DNA from: Gambelia wislizenii
Lineage: Eukaryota > Chordata > Lepidosauria > Squamata > Crotaphytidae
Assembly: GCA_030847615.1 (NCBI GenBank)
Contig: JAUMIR010000001.1
Coordinates: forward strand, 443,106,687-443,170,686
DNA length: 64,000 nt
Direction: 5' to 3'
The translations under genes were made by a program, and so were the position numbers. The first letter of the stretch is position 1; each line of letters begins with the position of its first letter. Shown in pieces: positions 34,071 to 43,206 of the stretch. Below the pieces are notes generated by a model. It was not told where the DNA came from, made no database searches, and saw only the letters and a program-made list of their open reading frames with translations.

Positions 34071-34690
34071 AAAATCCATAACATAATAGAAAGAGTATTC
34101 AGCATTAAATGTTCTTTCATCCCAAAAATATATTTGTTAAATATTATATCAATTTTGGAACAACATGATGAAAAAAAAAATACTGGAGACTAATATTATA
34201 CCTGTGCACTGCAGCGAGAATTACCCTAGGTGCAAGTGGAAAACAAAAGAACAACCGCAGGTAGAAGATTGTCTATTTAAAATCCTGAAGATGAAAGATA
34301 ACGATATTTTAACACACATACTAAACAAAAAATCAACAGAAGAAGAAACTGAGGAAGAATGGACTCCGATAACTCAATTCTTTAAAAAAAGATGGAACAC
34401 AACAATTGAGATATAATAAGATAAGGGTCAGAAAAGCAGGAAAGGAGAGTGAGCTAAGAGAGAGTGTCTTATTATACAGATGGTCTATGGTTAGAGAAAC
34501 ATACTAGTAACAAAATACAAAATACTAGGAAATATGAAGATGAGATATGCTCAAAGGGAATAAAAAACTCATTGAGTAGGCACACAAAGGAAGTCAGGTT
34601 TTATCTGGTGTTGGGTAGAAAAACAAGTGATAAAGTATGCGATAAGATGAAGATGTAATACTGGATGGGTTGTTTATACTATGATAAAAA

Positions 34691-35255
34691 TATTGGGGGA
34701 GGGGAGAAAGAGATCCATGGTGGAATATAAACCTCCACTAATGTACTGACACTAGCCTTCTGCTTCCACCCCCAGCACAACACAGTTTGATGGTATCAGG
34801 GAAGATCCCTACAGCCAATTAGTTTCTGGGGGGGAGAGAGAGTGCCTGGAGACCAACTGGCAGGCAGGAGAAATGAACAGTTACAACCCTCCTGGATCTC
34901 CAGCGGATGTGCTGGGTGCACTGTAGCATATGCTGGAGGCCCTTTTTCCTAGCTGCACAAGGGCAGCCAAATGCTGCCTTGGCACCCCACCCTCCCTAGC
35001 TCCTAATTGACCATGGAGGCCATCAATCTGAGGGTACGCATGGGGGAAGGTCTTGCTATGCAAGGAGGTGCTAGATACTTCCTTCTGCATAATACATATG
35101 GGATACACTTACACTTACTCCAGCATATGTCACTGGTACTAAATTGTAGGATGCAGTGACCCTTCTATTTCCACCTTGTCTCATAGCAATGCCCTCCTGT
35201 CCCCTTCACCTTCATATTGCTTTGCTTTCCCACTTCAATCAACCCTCTTTTATAA
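34691..35255. other. No feature recognised
   Basis: Intergenic after the L1 end; nothing nameable. Confidence 0.4.
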
Positions 35256-35353
35256 GTTTTCTGTGGGTTTTTTCCCGGGCTGTGAGGCCATGTTCTGGAA
35301 GAATTTATTCCTGACATTTCGCCTGCATCTGTGGCTGGCATCTTCAGAGAAAT
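35256..35353 (-). mobile_element. Penelope-like pseudo-LTR fragment
   Basis: GGGCTGTGAGGCCATGTTCT, GGAAGAATTTATTCCTGACA, TTTCGCCTGCATCTGTGGCT and GGCATCTTCAGAGA match 27795-27875. The reverse strand carries the CTGAAGA ... GAA-ATGT-C hammerhead-like core (CTGAAGA at 35341-35347). Confidence 0.8.
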
Positions 35354-35627
35354 CAACCCTCTTTTAACTGTAAACAGCTTATTTTAATTTTTAAAATTGA
35401 ACACTTAGGCATATCTCCAGCACCACATCATCCAAACTTACTATCACCTTACTGCCTGCATTAGTGATTTTATTTAGTACTGTACCCTGTAAAGACTCTC
35501 AACACATCATAAAACTGAGTTGTCAGCATTTATAGAAAATACTGTACACAATTCAGTTGTACAAAATTCTTTGTCCTTTGATACACAAACTGTAGCTGTT
35601 TGATTGGCACTTCTTCAACAGTTGTTT

Positions 35628-35955
35628 GAATCATAGAATCATAGAGCTGGAAGAGACCACAAGGGCCATCCAGTCCAACCCCCTGCTGTGCAGGAATACA
35701 CAATCAAATCATCCCCAACAGAGGCCTATCCAACCTCTGTTTAAAAACATCCAAAGAAGGAGACTCCACCACACTCTGAGGCATAGGTGGAATCTCTTTT
35801 CCTGTATTTTGAGTCCATTGCTTCATGTCCTAGTCTCTGGAGCAGCAGATAACAAGCTTGTTCCATCCTCAGTATGATATCCCTTCAAATATTTAAACAT
35901 GTCTATCATATCACCTCTTAACCTTCTCTTTTCCAGGCTAAATATACCTTTTCCA
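35628..35955 (-). mobile_element. CR1 3' end (antisense)
   Basis: CATAGAATCATAGAGCTGGA, AGAGACCACAAGGGCCATCC, CTCTGTTTAAAAACATCCAA, GTCTCTGGAGCAGCAGATAA and ATATTTAAACATGTCTATCA: textbook antisense CR1 3' sequence, one of the cleaner copies. Confidence 0.9.
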
Positions 35956-36129
35956 GGCTAAACAGTGTTTGGGCTTCTCTGCAAGCCTTAGAAATACCAT
36001 CTGCAGTTATGTAAAAAGAGCATCCAAATAAGGCTATGACTTGAGTGGTAGATGGAGGCTTAGATCTGTATCATTATACAGATTATAATCAGCAGCACTG
36101 ATTTAAGTAAGGATGCAGTTCTCTCTCTC

Positions 36130-37125
36130 TACAGTTGCCCCTCCACATTCGCAGTTTTCACTCTCACAGTTTTGATTATTCGCGGTTTGCTCAGCAAGAC
36201 CCCATTTAAATCAGCTTCTCTCCCTCGCATGCAAGGCAGAGGAGCCGATTTCAACGGAGTGCTTGCTGAGCAAACCAGGCACTCAACTCCCCGCTCTCCT
36301 GGGACTTGGCTCCACTTGGGGTGGAGAGCCAAGCCCCAGGAGAGCGGGGAGGTCTTGGGAAAGCCACTTTTTAGCCCCCCCTTCCTAAAGCCACGATTGA
36401 GCTTTCCATGCCTTGTTGCAGCTTTGGGAAGGTGGGGGTAGCTGAAAAGCCTCTCTGTCATGCTCCCTCCACCCCTCCTGACATTCCTGAAGCGGCTATG
36501 GGGCTCTCAATCCCCAAAGCCCCTTCGGGAAGGCCGGGGAGAGGCTGGCAAGCCTCCCGCCTGCCCACCTGCGTCCCTGGCCTTCCCGAGGTGGCTCAGA
36601 GACTTCAAATCCCCGGAGCCCCCTTGGGAAGGCCGGCCATCCACCTCCCACCACTGTCCCTGGCCTTCCTGAGGCAGCTCCGTGGTTTCAAAGCCCCGGA
36701 GCCCCCTCGGGAAGGCCGGGGAGAGACCGGCAAGCCTCCTGCCCATCCGCCTGCCGCGGTCTCTGGCCTTCCTGAGGCAGCTCCGAGGTTTCAAAGCCCC
36801 AGAGCTCTCTCGGGAAGGCCGGGGGGAGGCTGGCCAACCTCCCGCCCACCGTCACCCCAACCTTCCCAAAGCAGGCATGGGGCTCAAGAGCCCCACAGGA
36901 AATGCGGCAGGTGACCGTGGGGGGGGGGTGGCCAGGCAGGCAGGAGGCTTTTTAGGCACCACCGCACTTCCCCAAGCGGTGATGGGACTGGAAAAGCCCT
37001 GTCGCCACTTTGGAAGGGCAGGGGAGTTGCGGGCGGGCAGGGGGAGGCCTTTTATATTCGTGATTTTTTCACACTCACAGGGGTCTTGAGACCCTAACCC
37101 CCACAAATGTGGAGGGACGACTGTA
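36130..37125. mobile_element. Pogo/Tigger-like DNA element with internal GC-rich minisatellite
   Basis: TA-flanked. Left end CAGTTGCCCCTCCACATTCG (36132), right end read inward CAGTCGTCCCTCCACATTTG (37123), followed by matching GTGAAAA / TCTCACAGTTTT blocks. TA dinucleotides at 36130-36131 and 37124-37125 give a TA target duplication. Left side has the hairpin CCCCGCTCTCCTGGGACTTG / CCAGGAGAGCGGGG (36290-36350). No transposase frame; about 1 kb, non-autonomous. Confidence 0.8.
36470..36860 (+). repeat. GC-rich minisatellite, about 100-bp unit
   Basis: Roughly four imperfect units carrying CTGGCCTTCCTGAGGCAGCT, TTTCAAAGCCCCGGAGCCCC and TCGGGAAGGCCGGGGAGAG. Lies wholly inside the Tigger-like element. 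It keeps long open frames on both strands simply because of its composition. Confidence 0.8.
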
Positions 37126-37395
37126 CTTACCTAACAGTCACAGCCCTATCCGTTCAGGTTGAGAAGTGGTCTAGTGTTATCCTCTGCCAGGCTATTAGCA
37201 GATCTTAGTTTAAGGCAAAAGACGTGGAAAAGGGAGAATTTGCACACTCTAAGCCATCTATGTCTTGAATGCCTTGACTCATGAGCTCCTCAAAGCCAAA
37301 ACCATGATGAGATGGGGTGGGTTGGAAACATCAGTGGCACAGGCAATTTTCTAGGAGAACTTGACAGTGCTATTTGCAGTGGTGGTGGTGTATTA

Positions 37396-37421
37396 TAATA
37401 ATCATCATCATCATCATCATC
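37396..37421 (+). repeat. (ATC)n microsatellite
   Basis: About eight ATC/CAT units after a short ATA run. Confidence 0.8.
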
Positions 37422-37714
37422 CCAACACTGTTCCCAGTTTGGGACACAAGACAGCAGCTGCTGCTGCTTTGGTTTTTTTTTTTTTTTAATGCAATCACTT
37501 CCTTTGTAATGATTAATTCAGCCCTTTACATAGGCAGCTCAGAGCCAGCTTCCTCCTGCTCCCATTGCCATCATCATTGCAGCAACCTCCCTGTGTGAAC
37601 TTAGAGAGTTCTTGCATAAGGGAGGACTGTGTGAGTGGTCTGTCATTACAGGATCCTGGCCATCATTCTTACAAAGTATCCTCTAGTTCCCACAATAATA
37701 TGGATTACAACTAT

Positions 37715-37945
37715 AGGAAAAGAGATTCCACCTAAACATTAGGAAGAACTTCCTGACAGTAAGAGCTGTTCGGAAGTGGAATATACTGCCTCCTAGTGTG
37801 GTGGAATTTCCTTCTTTGGAGGTTTTTAAGCAGAGGCTGGATGGCTATCTGTCGGGAATTATTTGATTGTGTATTCCTGCATGGCAAGGGGTTGGACTGG
37901 ATGGCTCTTGTGGTCTCTTCTGACTCGATGATTCTATGACTACTT
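37715..37945 (+). mobile_element. CR1 3' end (sense)
   Basis: AGGAAGAACTTCCTGACAGT, AAGAGCTGTTCGGAAGTGGA, GGAGGTTTTTAAGCAGAGGC, TGGATGGCTATCTGTCGGGA and the tail CGATGATTCTATGA. Good-quality copy. Confidence 0.9.
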
Positions 37946-37959
37946 TGCTCTCCATTACA

Positions 37960-38715
37960 CAAAGCTGTACACATCAAGATAGTTGACGCTTAACAAACAG
38001 GTCCAGCCCAGCTCTACCAGTACATTATTTCCTGCTGTTTGTAGTTCTGGGCTAGCTTGTACATCCCCCATACATATCATGCATCCTGTAGAGACTGGAA
38101 GGAGCATTGTAATGTGCATCTATATAAACAGCAGCAAATAGAGTTCTGCTTTCCTGGAGGGTGCAAACATTTTTAGTAGGAAAAGAAGCTGCTTTAAGAG
38201 GGAAAGATGAGGGAGGGTTTTGTCACCAAATGGTAAGAAAGTACTCAACCAATTCACTTTACAAAATCTCCATTAAACTGTATGACTTTGGATTTTTTTT
38301 TAAAAAAATATTCTTTGAAGTATTTAAATTTAGCTCTTGGCCACCTTTCAGTTTTACTTTAATCCCACAGCACATTTAATCAAGCCCTCTGTAGTTTAAA
38401 ACATTATTAAACATCTTTCTAAGGATTTGAATTTTATCCTTGATTATGTGATCAAGATAAATCATCCAATATTCATCACAGTCGTACCTTACAGTACCCT
38501 CTTCCTTCAACATGTCTATAACCATTTTTGAAGTTTCTTAGAAGGAATTAATGTTCCAGAAATAAGATTTAACAGGTAACAAGAGAATGTACTTTTCTAT
38601 TGAACTAGATCAGAGGAATGGGCAACCCTATCGTTTGTAATGTTAATGGCCCTTCTGTGCTTTTAATAATTGAACACTAGGGAACTTAAAAGCACTCGAT
38701 AGAAATTATACTATT
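37960..38715. other. No feature recognised
   Basis: AT-rich intergenic. Confidence 0.4.
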
Positions 38716-38729
38716 AGTATTACATGAAT

Positions 38730-38952
38730 GAGCCAACATGGTGCTGTGGTTTGACTAGGACTTTGGGAGACCAGGGTTTGAACCCCTGTTCAACCATGAA
38801 AACTCCCTGAGTTGGACAAGTCACACTCTCTCAACCTCAGATGAAGGCAATGCCAAATCTCCTCTGAACAAATCTTGCCAAGAAAACTCTATGACAAGTT
38901 TATCTTAGGGTTGCCATAAGTTAGAAACAATTTGAAGGCACCCAGCAACATT
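38730..38952 (+). mobile_element. tRNA-derived SINE (Sauria-SINE type)
   Basis: tRNA-like head GAGCCAACATGGTGCTGTGG, B box GGTTTGAACCCC, body TCACACTCTCTCAACCTCAG and CAAATCTTGCCAAGAAAACT, BovB-like tail GGGTTGCCATAAGTTAGAAA then TTTGAAGGCA. Flanked by TTACATGAATG / TTACATGGATG, a near-perfect target duplication. Confidence 0.85.
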
Positions 38953-39489
38953 ACATGGATGTTTGTTGAAAAAACATGGTGTTAAAACATTTTCTAACAG
39001 TTTAGTTTTGTTTGTTTGCTCAAGAAATGATGAGTCCTTAATCAGGACTTGTATAGGATATTTCTTCACTGACTCTGTATTGCTATTATAGAGACACCTC
39101 AATGCTATAAAAAACACAGTGTGCTGAATGCACTGAACCCAACAGTTTAAGTGGACTTAATTTTGCATAGGATTGGCTTGTTAAAAAAATAAGTGAATTT
39201 CAGTTATATCCTTTCAAAGCTAATGTGTATTCTATAAACACCTGCTATTTCAGAGAAGAATCCATTAAAAAACATCTTCCATTATCTTTCTATTCTGTTC
39301 TCCCATTATAATTGATGCATGTCCTCAGTGTACTTCTAGAATAGGAAACTCATACACTTTTTTTTAATTTTAAAAAATAGCATGCCCCTTTGCTAAGTCC
39401 ACATTTCTCTCACTAGTTCTCATGGATCTGATCTGTGAGCCAATAAGGCCCAATGATGAAATTCCAGATCACTAGACCAACTGATGAGC

Positions 39490-39526
39490 TTTATCCAACT
39501 CTACGATTCTGATTCTATGATTCTAT
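39490..39526 (+). mobile_element. CR1 tail fragment
   Basis: CCAACTCTACGATTCTGATT then CTATGATTCTATG, the terminal CR1 wording. Confidence 0.6.
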
Positions 39527-39904
39527 GCTCATGTTTGTCTTGCAAAAATGTTTCTGGAATACCAAAGAGATAAAGCAATTGGAAGAGGATAGCAGAGGGG
39601 AAAAGCAGGACAGACTTTCCCATATTCTGCTTCTGTGCTCCTGCATACTCCTTCCCTAGATGGCATTTCAGTTATGCTGTAGGCCTTCAGGCTTTTACAC
39701 ATGGTTGCATAGAACATTGGGATCACAACACAGTGTTTCATCATCCTTGCAGGTTGCTCCAGCATGGAGTCTATATCTCACAGACATTTTTTTTTTTTTT
39801 TTGCCAAATCACATCTGATGCCCATATTCTCTGAACAATGCAATTAGCTTCTAATCAAAGCTCTGAATTTGGAAAAATCTTACAGACCTAATATGTGATT
39901 TCTT

Positions 39905-40180
39905 GAAATGCACAGCTTCAGGCAGCCTATTCAGGGGTGTTGGCCATGCAGCAAAATACAACAAAATACAAAATCCACAAGCATTAATACCTTTATTGGG
40001 CCAACTCCGAAGCATAAAATGCATTATGCAAGCTTTCAAAGCTTCAGTAGCTTCTTCATTAGGCAAAGATGTTATAAATGATATAGGAGAAAAAATGGGA
40101 GCAACATTAGAGTCACGGGCCTACATTCTGTCTCAGATGTACTCTGTTGTCAGTCAAGATGGTATAGAGGGATTTGAATG
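39905..40180 (-). mobile_element. Penelope-type terminal repeat of a second family
   Basis: Reverse strand reads CCTAATGAAGAAGCTACTGA, AGCTTTGAAAGCTTGCATAA, then GTTGGCCCAATAAAGGTATT, a dispersed reptile repeat whose strand architecture resembles Penelope pseudo-LTRs. No protein remains. Assignment to Penelope rests on resemblance, including the hammerhead-like core at 40024-40068. Confidence 0.45.
40024..40068 (-). ncRNA. Hammerhead-like motif, second family
   Basis: Reverse strand: TTTGC + CTAATGA (CTGATGA with G-to-A) + A + GAAGC ... GCTTT (five-pair stem II) + GAA + self-complementary AGCT + T + GCATAA. Stem I would pair TTTGC with GCATAA (C-G, G-C, T-A, mismatch, T-A). The changed core G suggests this copy is inactive. 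Confidence 0.35.
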
Positions 40181-40658
40181 CAGTCCAAGGCCACTTCTTG
40201 GCCAGGCGAGGATAACTAGGGACAAAGGGCAATAAAAGACAAGTAATAAAAAATCCAGCTCCCTTAGCAACAGAAAAGTAACTTCCCTTGGGATCCAGCA
40301 GCCCCTGGCCTGTGCAAAGCTTTTGGCAGGTAACCCTCCACAGTTAAGCATTCCTAACATATTAACTAGCTTGGTACTATGCAGACCGGTTGGACTACAG
40401 TGCCCATCATCCTCAGCCTTCATGACCACTGGTTGGAGGGTGTCAGGCTGGGGAAAGCCTGGGTTACAAAATACTAGAACAACAGAGAATTTGTAAAGAT
40501 TTTGGAGAGGAGGGTTTCATTTTCTTTTCTTTTTAAACTCCATTGCTTGTTTCCCTTTCCCTGATAGTTGAAATTGAAATTGTGCTTAAAGTAAGTTTCC
40601 TCTGTTATCTCCCCTTTCCCCACCATTTCCTCCTACCTTTCCAGACTGCCCCCTCCCC

Positions 40659-40905
40659 ATGAGGCTTGGCAGTGAAGAAGCGAGTCATCTGGATTTCATT
40701 ATATTAGAAAAGAAGATGCTTGGTAAAGCAGAAGGCAGTAGGAAAAGAGGGAAACTGCACCAGAGGTGGATGAATTCAATCAAGGAAGACATGGGCCTGA
40801 GTTTTCAGGGCCTGAGGAGGGCTGTTGATGACTGGAACTCTTAAAGATCTTCCATTCATAAGGTCGCCATAAGTTGAAATCAAATTCACAGGAAGTAACA
40901 AACAG
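40659..40905 (+). mobile_element. BovB/RTE LINE 3' end
   Basis: Frame 40659-40844 reads KKMLGKAEGSRKRGKLHQRW, MNSIKEDMGLSFQGLRRAVD then DWNS*: the extreme C-terminus of BovB/RTE ORF2. The following tail AGGTCGCCATAAGTTGAAAT resembles the SINE tails at 38900 and 63255, which is expected since such SINEs borrow BovB machinery. Confidence 0.8.
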
Positions 40906-40984
40906 TTTGTGTGTATCATTTTTTAATTAATACATTTGTATCTTCCTTCCAAATAGAATTTTCTTAGGTGGACTACAGCAAAAA

Positions 40985-41225
40985 AGAGCCAGTGTGGTGT
41001 AGTGATTTGGGTTTGGATTAGGTTTGGATTAGGAAACTGTCAAACTAGGTTTCAAATCCCCACTTAGCCAGGGAAAACCACTTGCCTTCCTTGGACAACT
41101 TACACTCTCTCAGCCTCAAAAGAAGGCAATGGCAAATCTTCTCTGAATAAACCTTGCAGAAAAACCACTATGAGAGGGGCATGATAAGTCAGAGTTGACT
41201 CAAAGGCATGTAACAATAACAACAC
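40985..41225 (+). mobile_element. tRNA-derived SINE (Sauria-SINE type)
   Basis: AGAGCCAGTGTGGTGTAGTG head, B box GGTTTCAAATCCCC, body ACACTCTCTCAGCCTCAAAA, tail GATAAGTCAGAGTTGACTCA then AACAATAACAACACC. The head has a short internal duplication (GGTTTGGATTA twice). Confidence 0.85.
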
Positions 41226-41229
41226 CAAA

Positions 41230-42090
41230 TCCATCAATAAAATCATCAGCCACAAAAGCAAAACCAAATACAAAATGTAAAAAAAATTAAAGAAACAGAT
41301 AAAAAGATGTCAATTCAGGGATACAATGGCTGCCATCCTGTTAAGCAGTTACAAATGCATAAGATAGATTTACACATCTGTATTCGTGTTTACAACTGTG
41401 GTAATATTGCCACAATCACAAATGGCCCTCCAAACCTTCCTTAATGGCCAGCTACCACAACAAGCCACGGAGGTCTGTTTTTCTGACAATCGGGGTGCAT
41501 CAGGATGCCGTTTCTAGCCCCCACCCACCCATAATCTGTGGTACAACAGCCAGAAGCAGGATCCTTATAGCAACTTACTGGTGGGAGGGGGCTGAAAATG
41601 TCATCCTGTTGCACCTTGATTGCCAGCAGAACAGATCTCCATCATTCAGTGCACCTGCTGGGTCTTAACGTAGGTTTGGAGAGACATGTCAGGAGATGTT
41701 TCACACTTACACATTCACAACTACATCTGTGATCTAGATCTTTGCCAATATGTACTGAGAGCTAAGGAAAATTAAAAAAGAAATCTTTGCCTGGTACAGA
41801 AAAGACACAAGTGCCAAGTATGGCATATTAAAAAAAATCAATGAAAAAACTCTTTCAGTGGATCTTATAGCATAAAATCTTGTGTACACTGGCCTGTACC
41901 TTTCAGACTGGCAATCATGGTTCCAATCCTTCAGACAATCAAGCCACAAAAAAGGAGATTTCAAATATTATTTTTTTTTAGTCTTATAAATTGATCTCCC
42001 TGCTCATGCACAAAGCCGAGTGCGTGGAAAACAGCATTGGTGCAAAAGATAAATTAGAACTGGGGATGACACAGGATTGATAATAAGCCC
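41230..42090. other. No feature recognised
   Basis: Intergenic; nothing nameable. Confidence 0.4.
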
Positions 42091-42096
42091 ATCTCA

Positions 42097-42190
42097 GGCT
42101 GCAACCCACCACACTTACCTGAAAATAAGTCCCACTACACCCAATGTGACTTATTTCTAAGCACGCACACAGAATTGTGCTCCCAGCTGA
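42097..42190 (+). mobile_element. Small MITE copy (AAGTCCCAC type)
   Basis: GGCTGCAACCCACCACACTT, ACCTGAAAATAAGTCCCACT, GTGACTTATTTCTAAGCACG: inverted-symmetry repeat related to 13163-13245. Confidence 0.55.
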
Positions 42191-42676
42191 AACTTAAACA
42201 AATCTGAATGAGTTCCATTTCACCTGCATCTTGCAGTATTCTGTGTCTTTCTGACCAGTACTCAACCTTTAACACTTCAACTGTGAGGTGAAAAATGAAC
42301 ACCATCAACATTTTGAAGTTAAAAATAAAAAAAGAAACCTAGACAATCAAGGTGATAGTTGGTGCAAAATAGCAAGGAACAGCTGTTGCTTGCTTGCATT
42401 ATCCTTCTAGGAGCAGTAACAGTTGGGACTCGCCAACCAGACCAATATATATGGCCAAGTATCTCCATCATCTGTACTGCCTAGACAGCTGGAAAGCAAG
42501 GGACAGAGAGTAGGGAAGCAAATGGAGGCACTAACTCTTTCCAGCCACAACCATCTCCACTCACTAGCTCACCTACCCCTTCTTTGCAGTGGTGAGGGGC
42601 TCAATCTGCTTTCCTCCCTAAGTGGCCAAGGCAGAGAGAGAAGTCTCAACTGCTATAACTAGAGAGAAGGCCTATT

Positions 42677-42885
42677 CACACTACCCAGTTATAGCACTGT
42701 GGTTCCACTTTAACTGCCATAGTCTATTTTCTATGGAATCCTGAGATTTGAAGTTAAAGGAGGAATTTTTAGAATTATCAGCCAGAGGAAACTAGTACTT
42801 CAGCAAACTACAAATGTCAGGATTTCACAGGATGCAGCTATGGCAATTAAAATGGTACTATAGTGGTATAATTGGGTAGTGACAA
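42677..42885. mobile_element. Palindromic MITE, about 210 bp
   Basis: Left arm CACTACCCAGTTATAGCACT, GTGGTTCCACTTTAACTGCC; right arm is its inverse (GGCAATTAAAATGGTACTAT ... TTGGGTAGTG). About 42-bp arms with roughly eight mismatches. Internal TCTATGGAATCCTGAGATTT is typical of a hAT-like reptile MITE. Confidence 0.75.
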
Positions 42886-42889
42886 CGGG

Positions 42890-43206
42890 TGGGCGGGGGG
42901 GGGGGCGCAAATAAGCCAAGGCAATAGCGACTGTTTCCTGCAGCTACCTCTACTGAGCATTTGATCACCCACTTCCTTGCTTGGAGAAAGAAAAGTCAAC
43001 ACTCTGCATGTGCAGCTTTATCTTTTTCTTTCTCTAAGTGATCTAGTGTGTTGGGATGGGGTGTGTGGACACAGAGCATGCAGGCCAGAAATCACTACAG
43101 CTTCCAGTTATGCTGCAGAAAACCATAAGAAACACATTGCTGGGTGTGGGGGATGACACCCAAACCACGGGTGGTTTCTTCTGGGCATGGCCCTGCTGGG
43201 GCGCTG
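42890..43206 (-). other. Probable CLEC14A 3' UTR
   Basis: Directly after the CLEC14A stop (reverse strand). Begins with a unique moderately GC-rich stretch; a poly(G) run lies at 42894-42906. I could not find a clear AATAAA on the reverse strand here. Confidence 0.3.

Larger units (their letters stand above)
29018..34690 (+). mobile_element. L1-clade LINE ORF2 pseudogene, 5'-truncated, with three nested insertions
   Basis: One old L1 read across interruptions. Endonuclease: IISWNVKGLN (about 29108), YLQETR (29193), then after an insertion EDFSGVLDGR and SDHNPISI (about 30003; SDH retained, SRID altered to SRIH). RT 30850-31470: IPKEGKDRMEVRNYQPISLL, DQNGFLPGRN, YADAEKAFDNMNW, KGTRQGCPLLPLLF, and AFADN where FADD is expected (second Asp replaced). 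C-terminal part: LERIATIKMSVLPKLLFLFQ (about 32155), WNNRRPRIKW and, after the L2 insertion, KNTGD...WTPITQFFKKRW (to 34416). No ORF1 and no 5' UTR. Frameshifts and stops throughout; dead. Confidence 0.85.

Noticed and set aside
36408..37089. Proline-rich frames on both strands
   Set aside because: They are repeats of the minisatellite inside the Tigger-like element, not genes.
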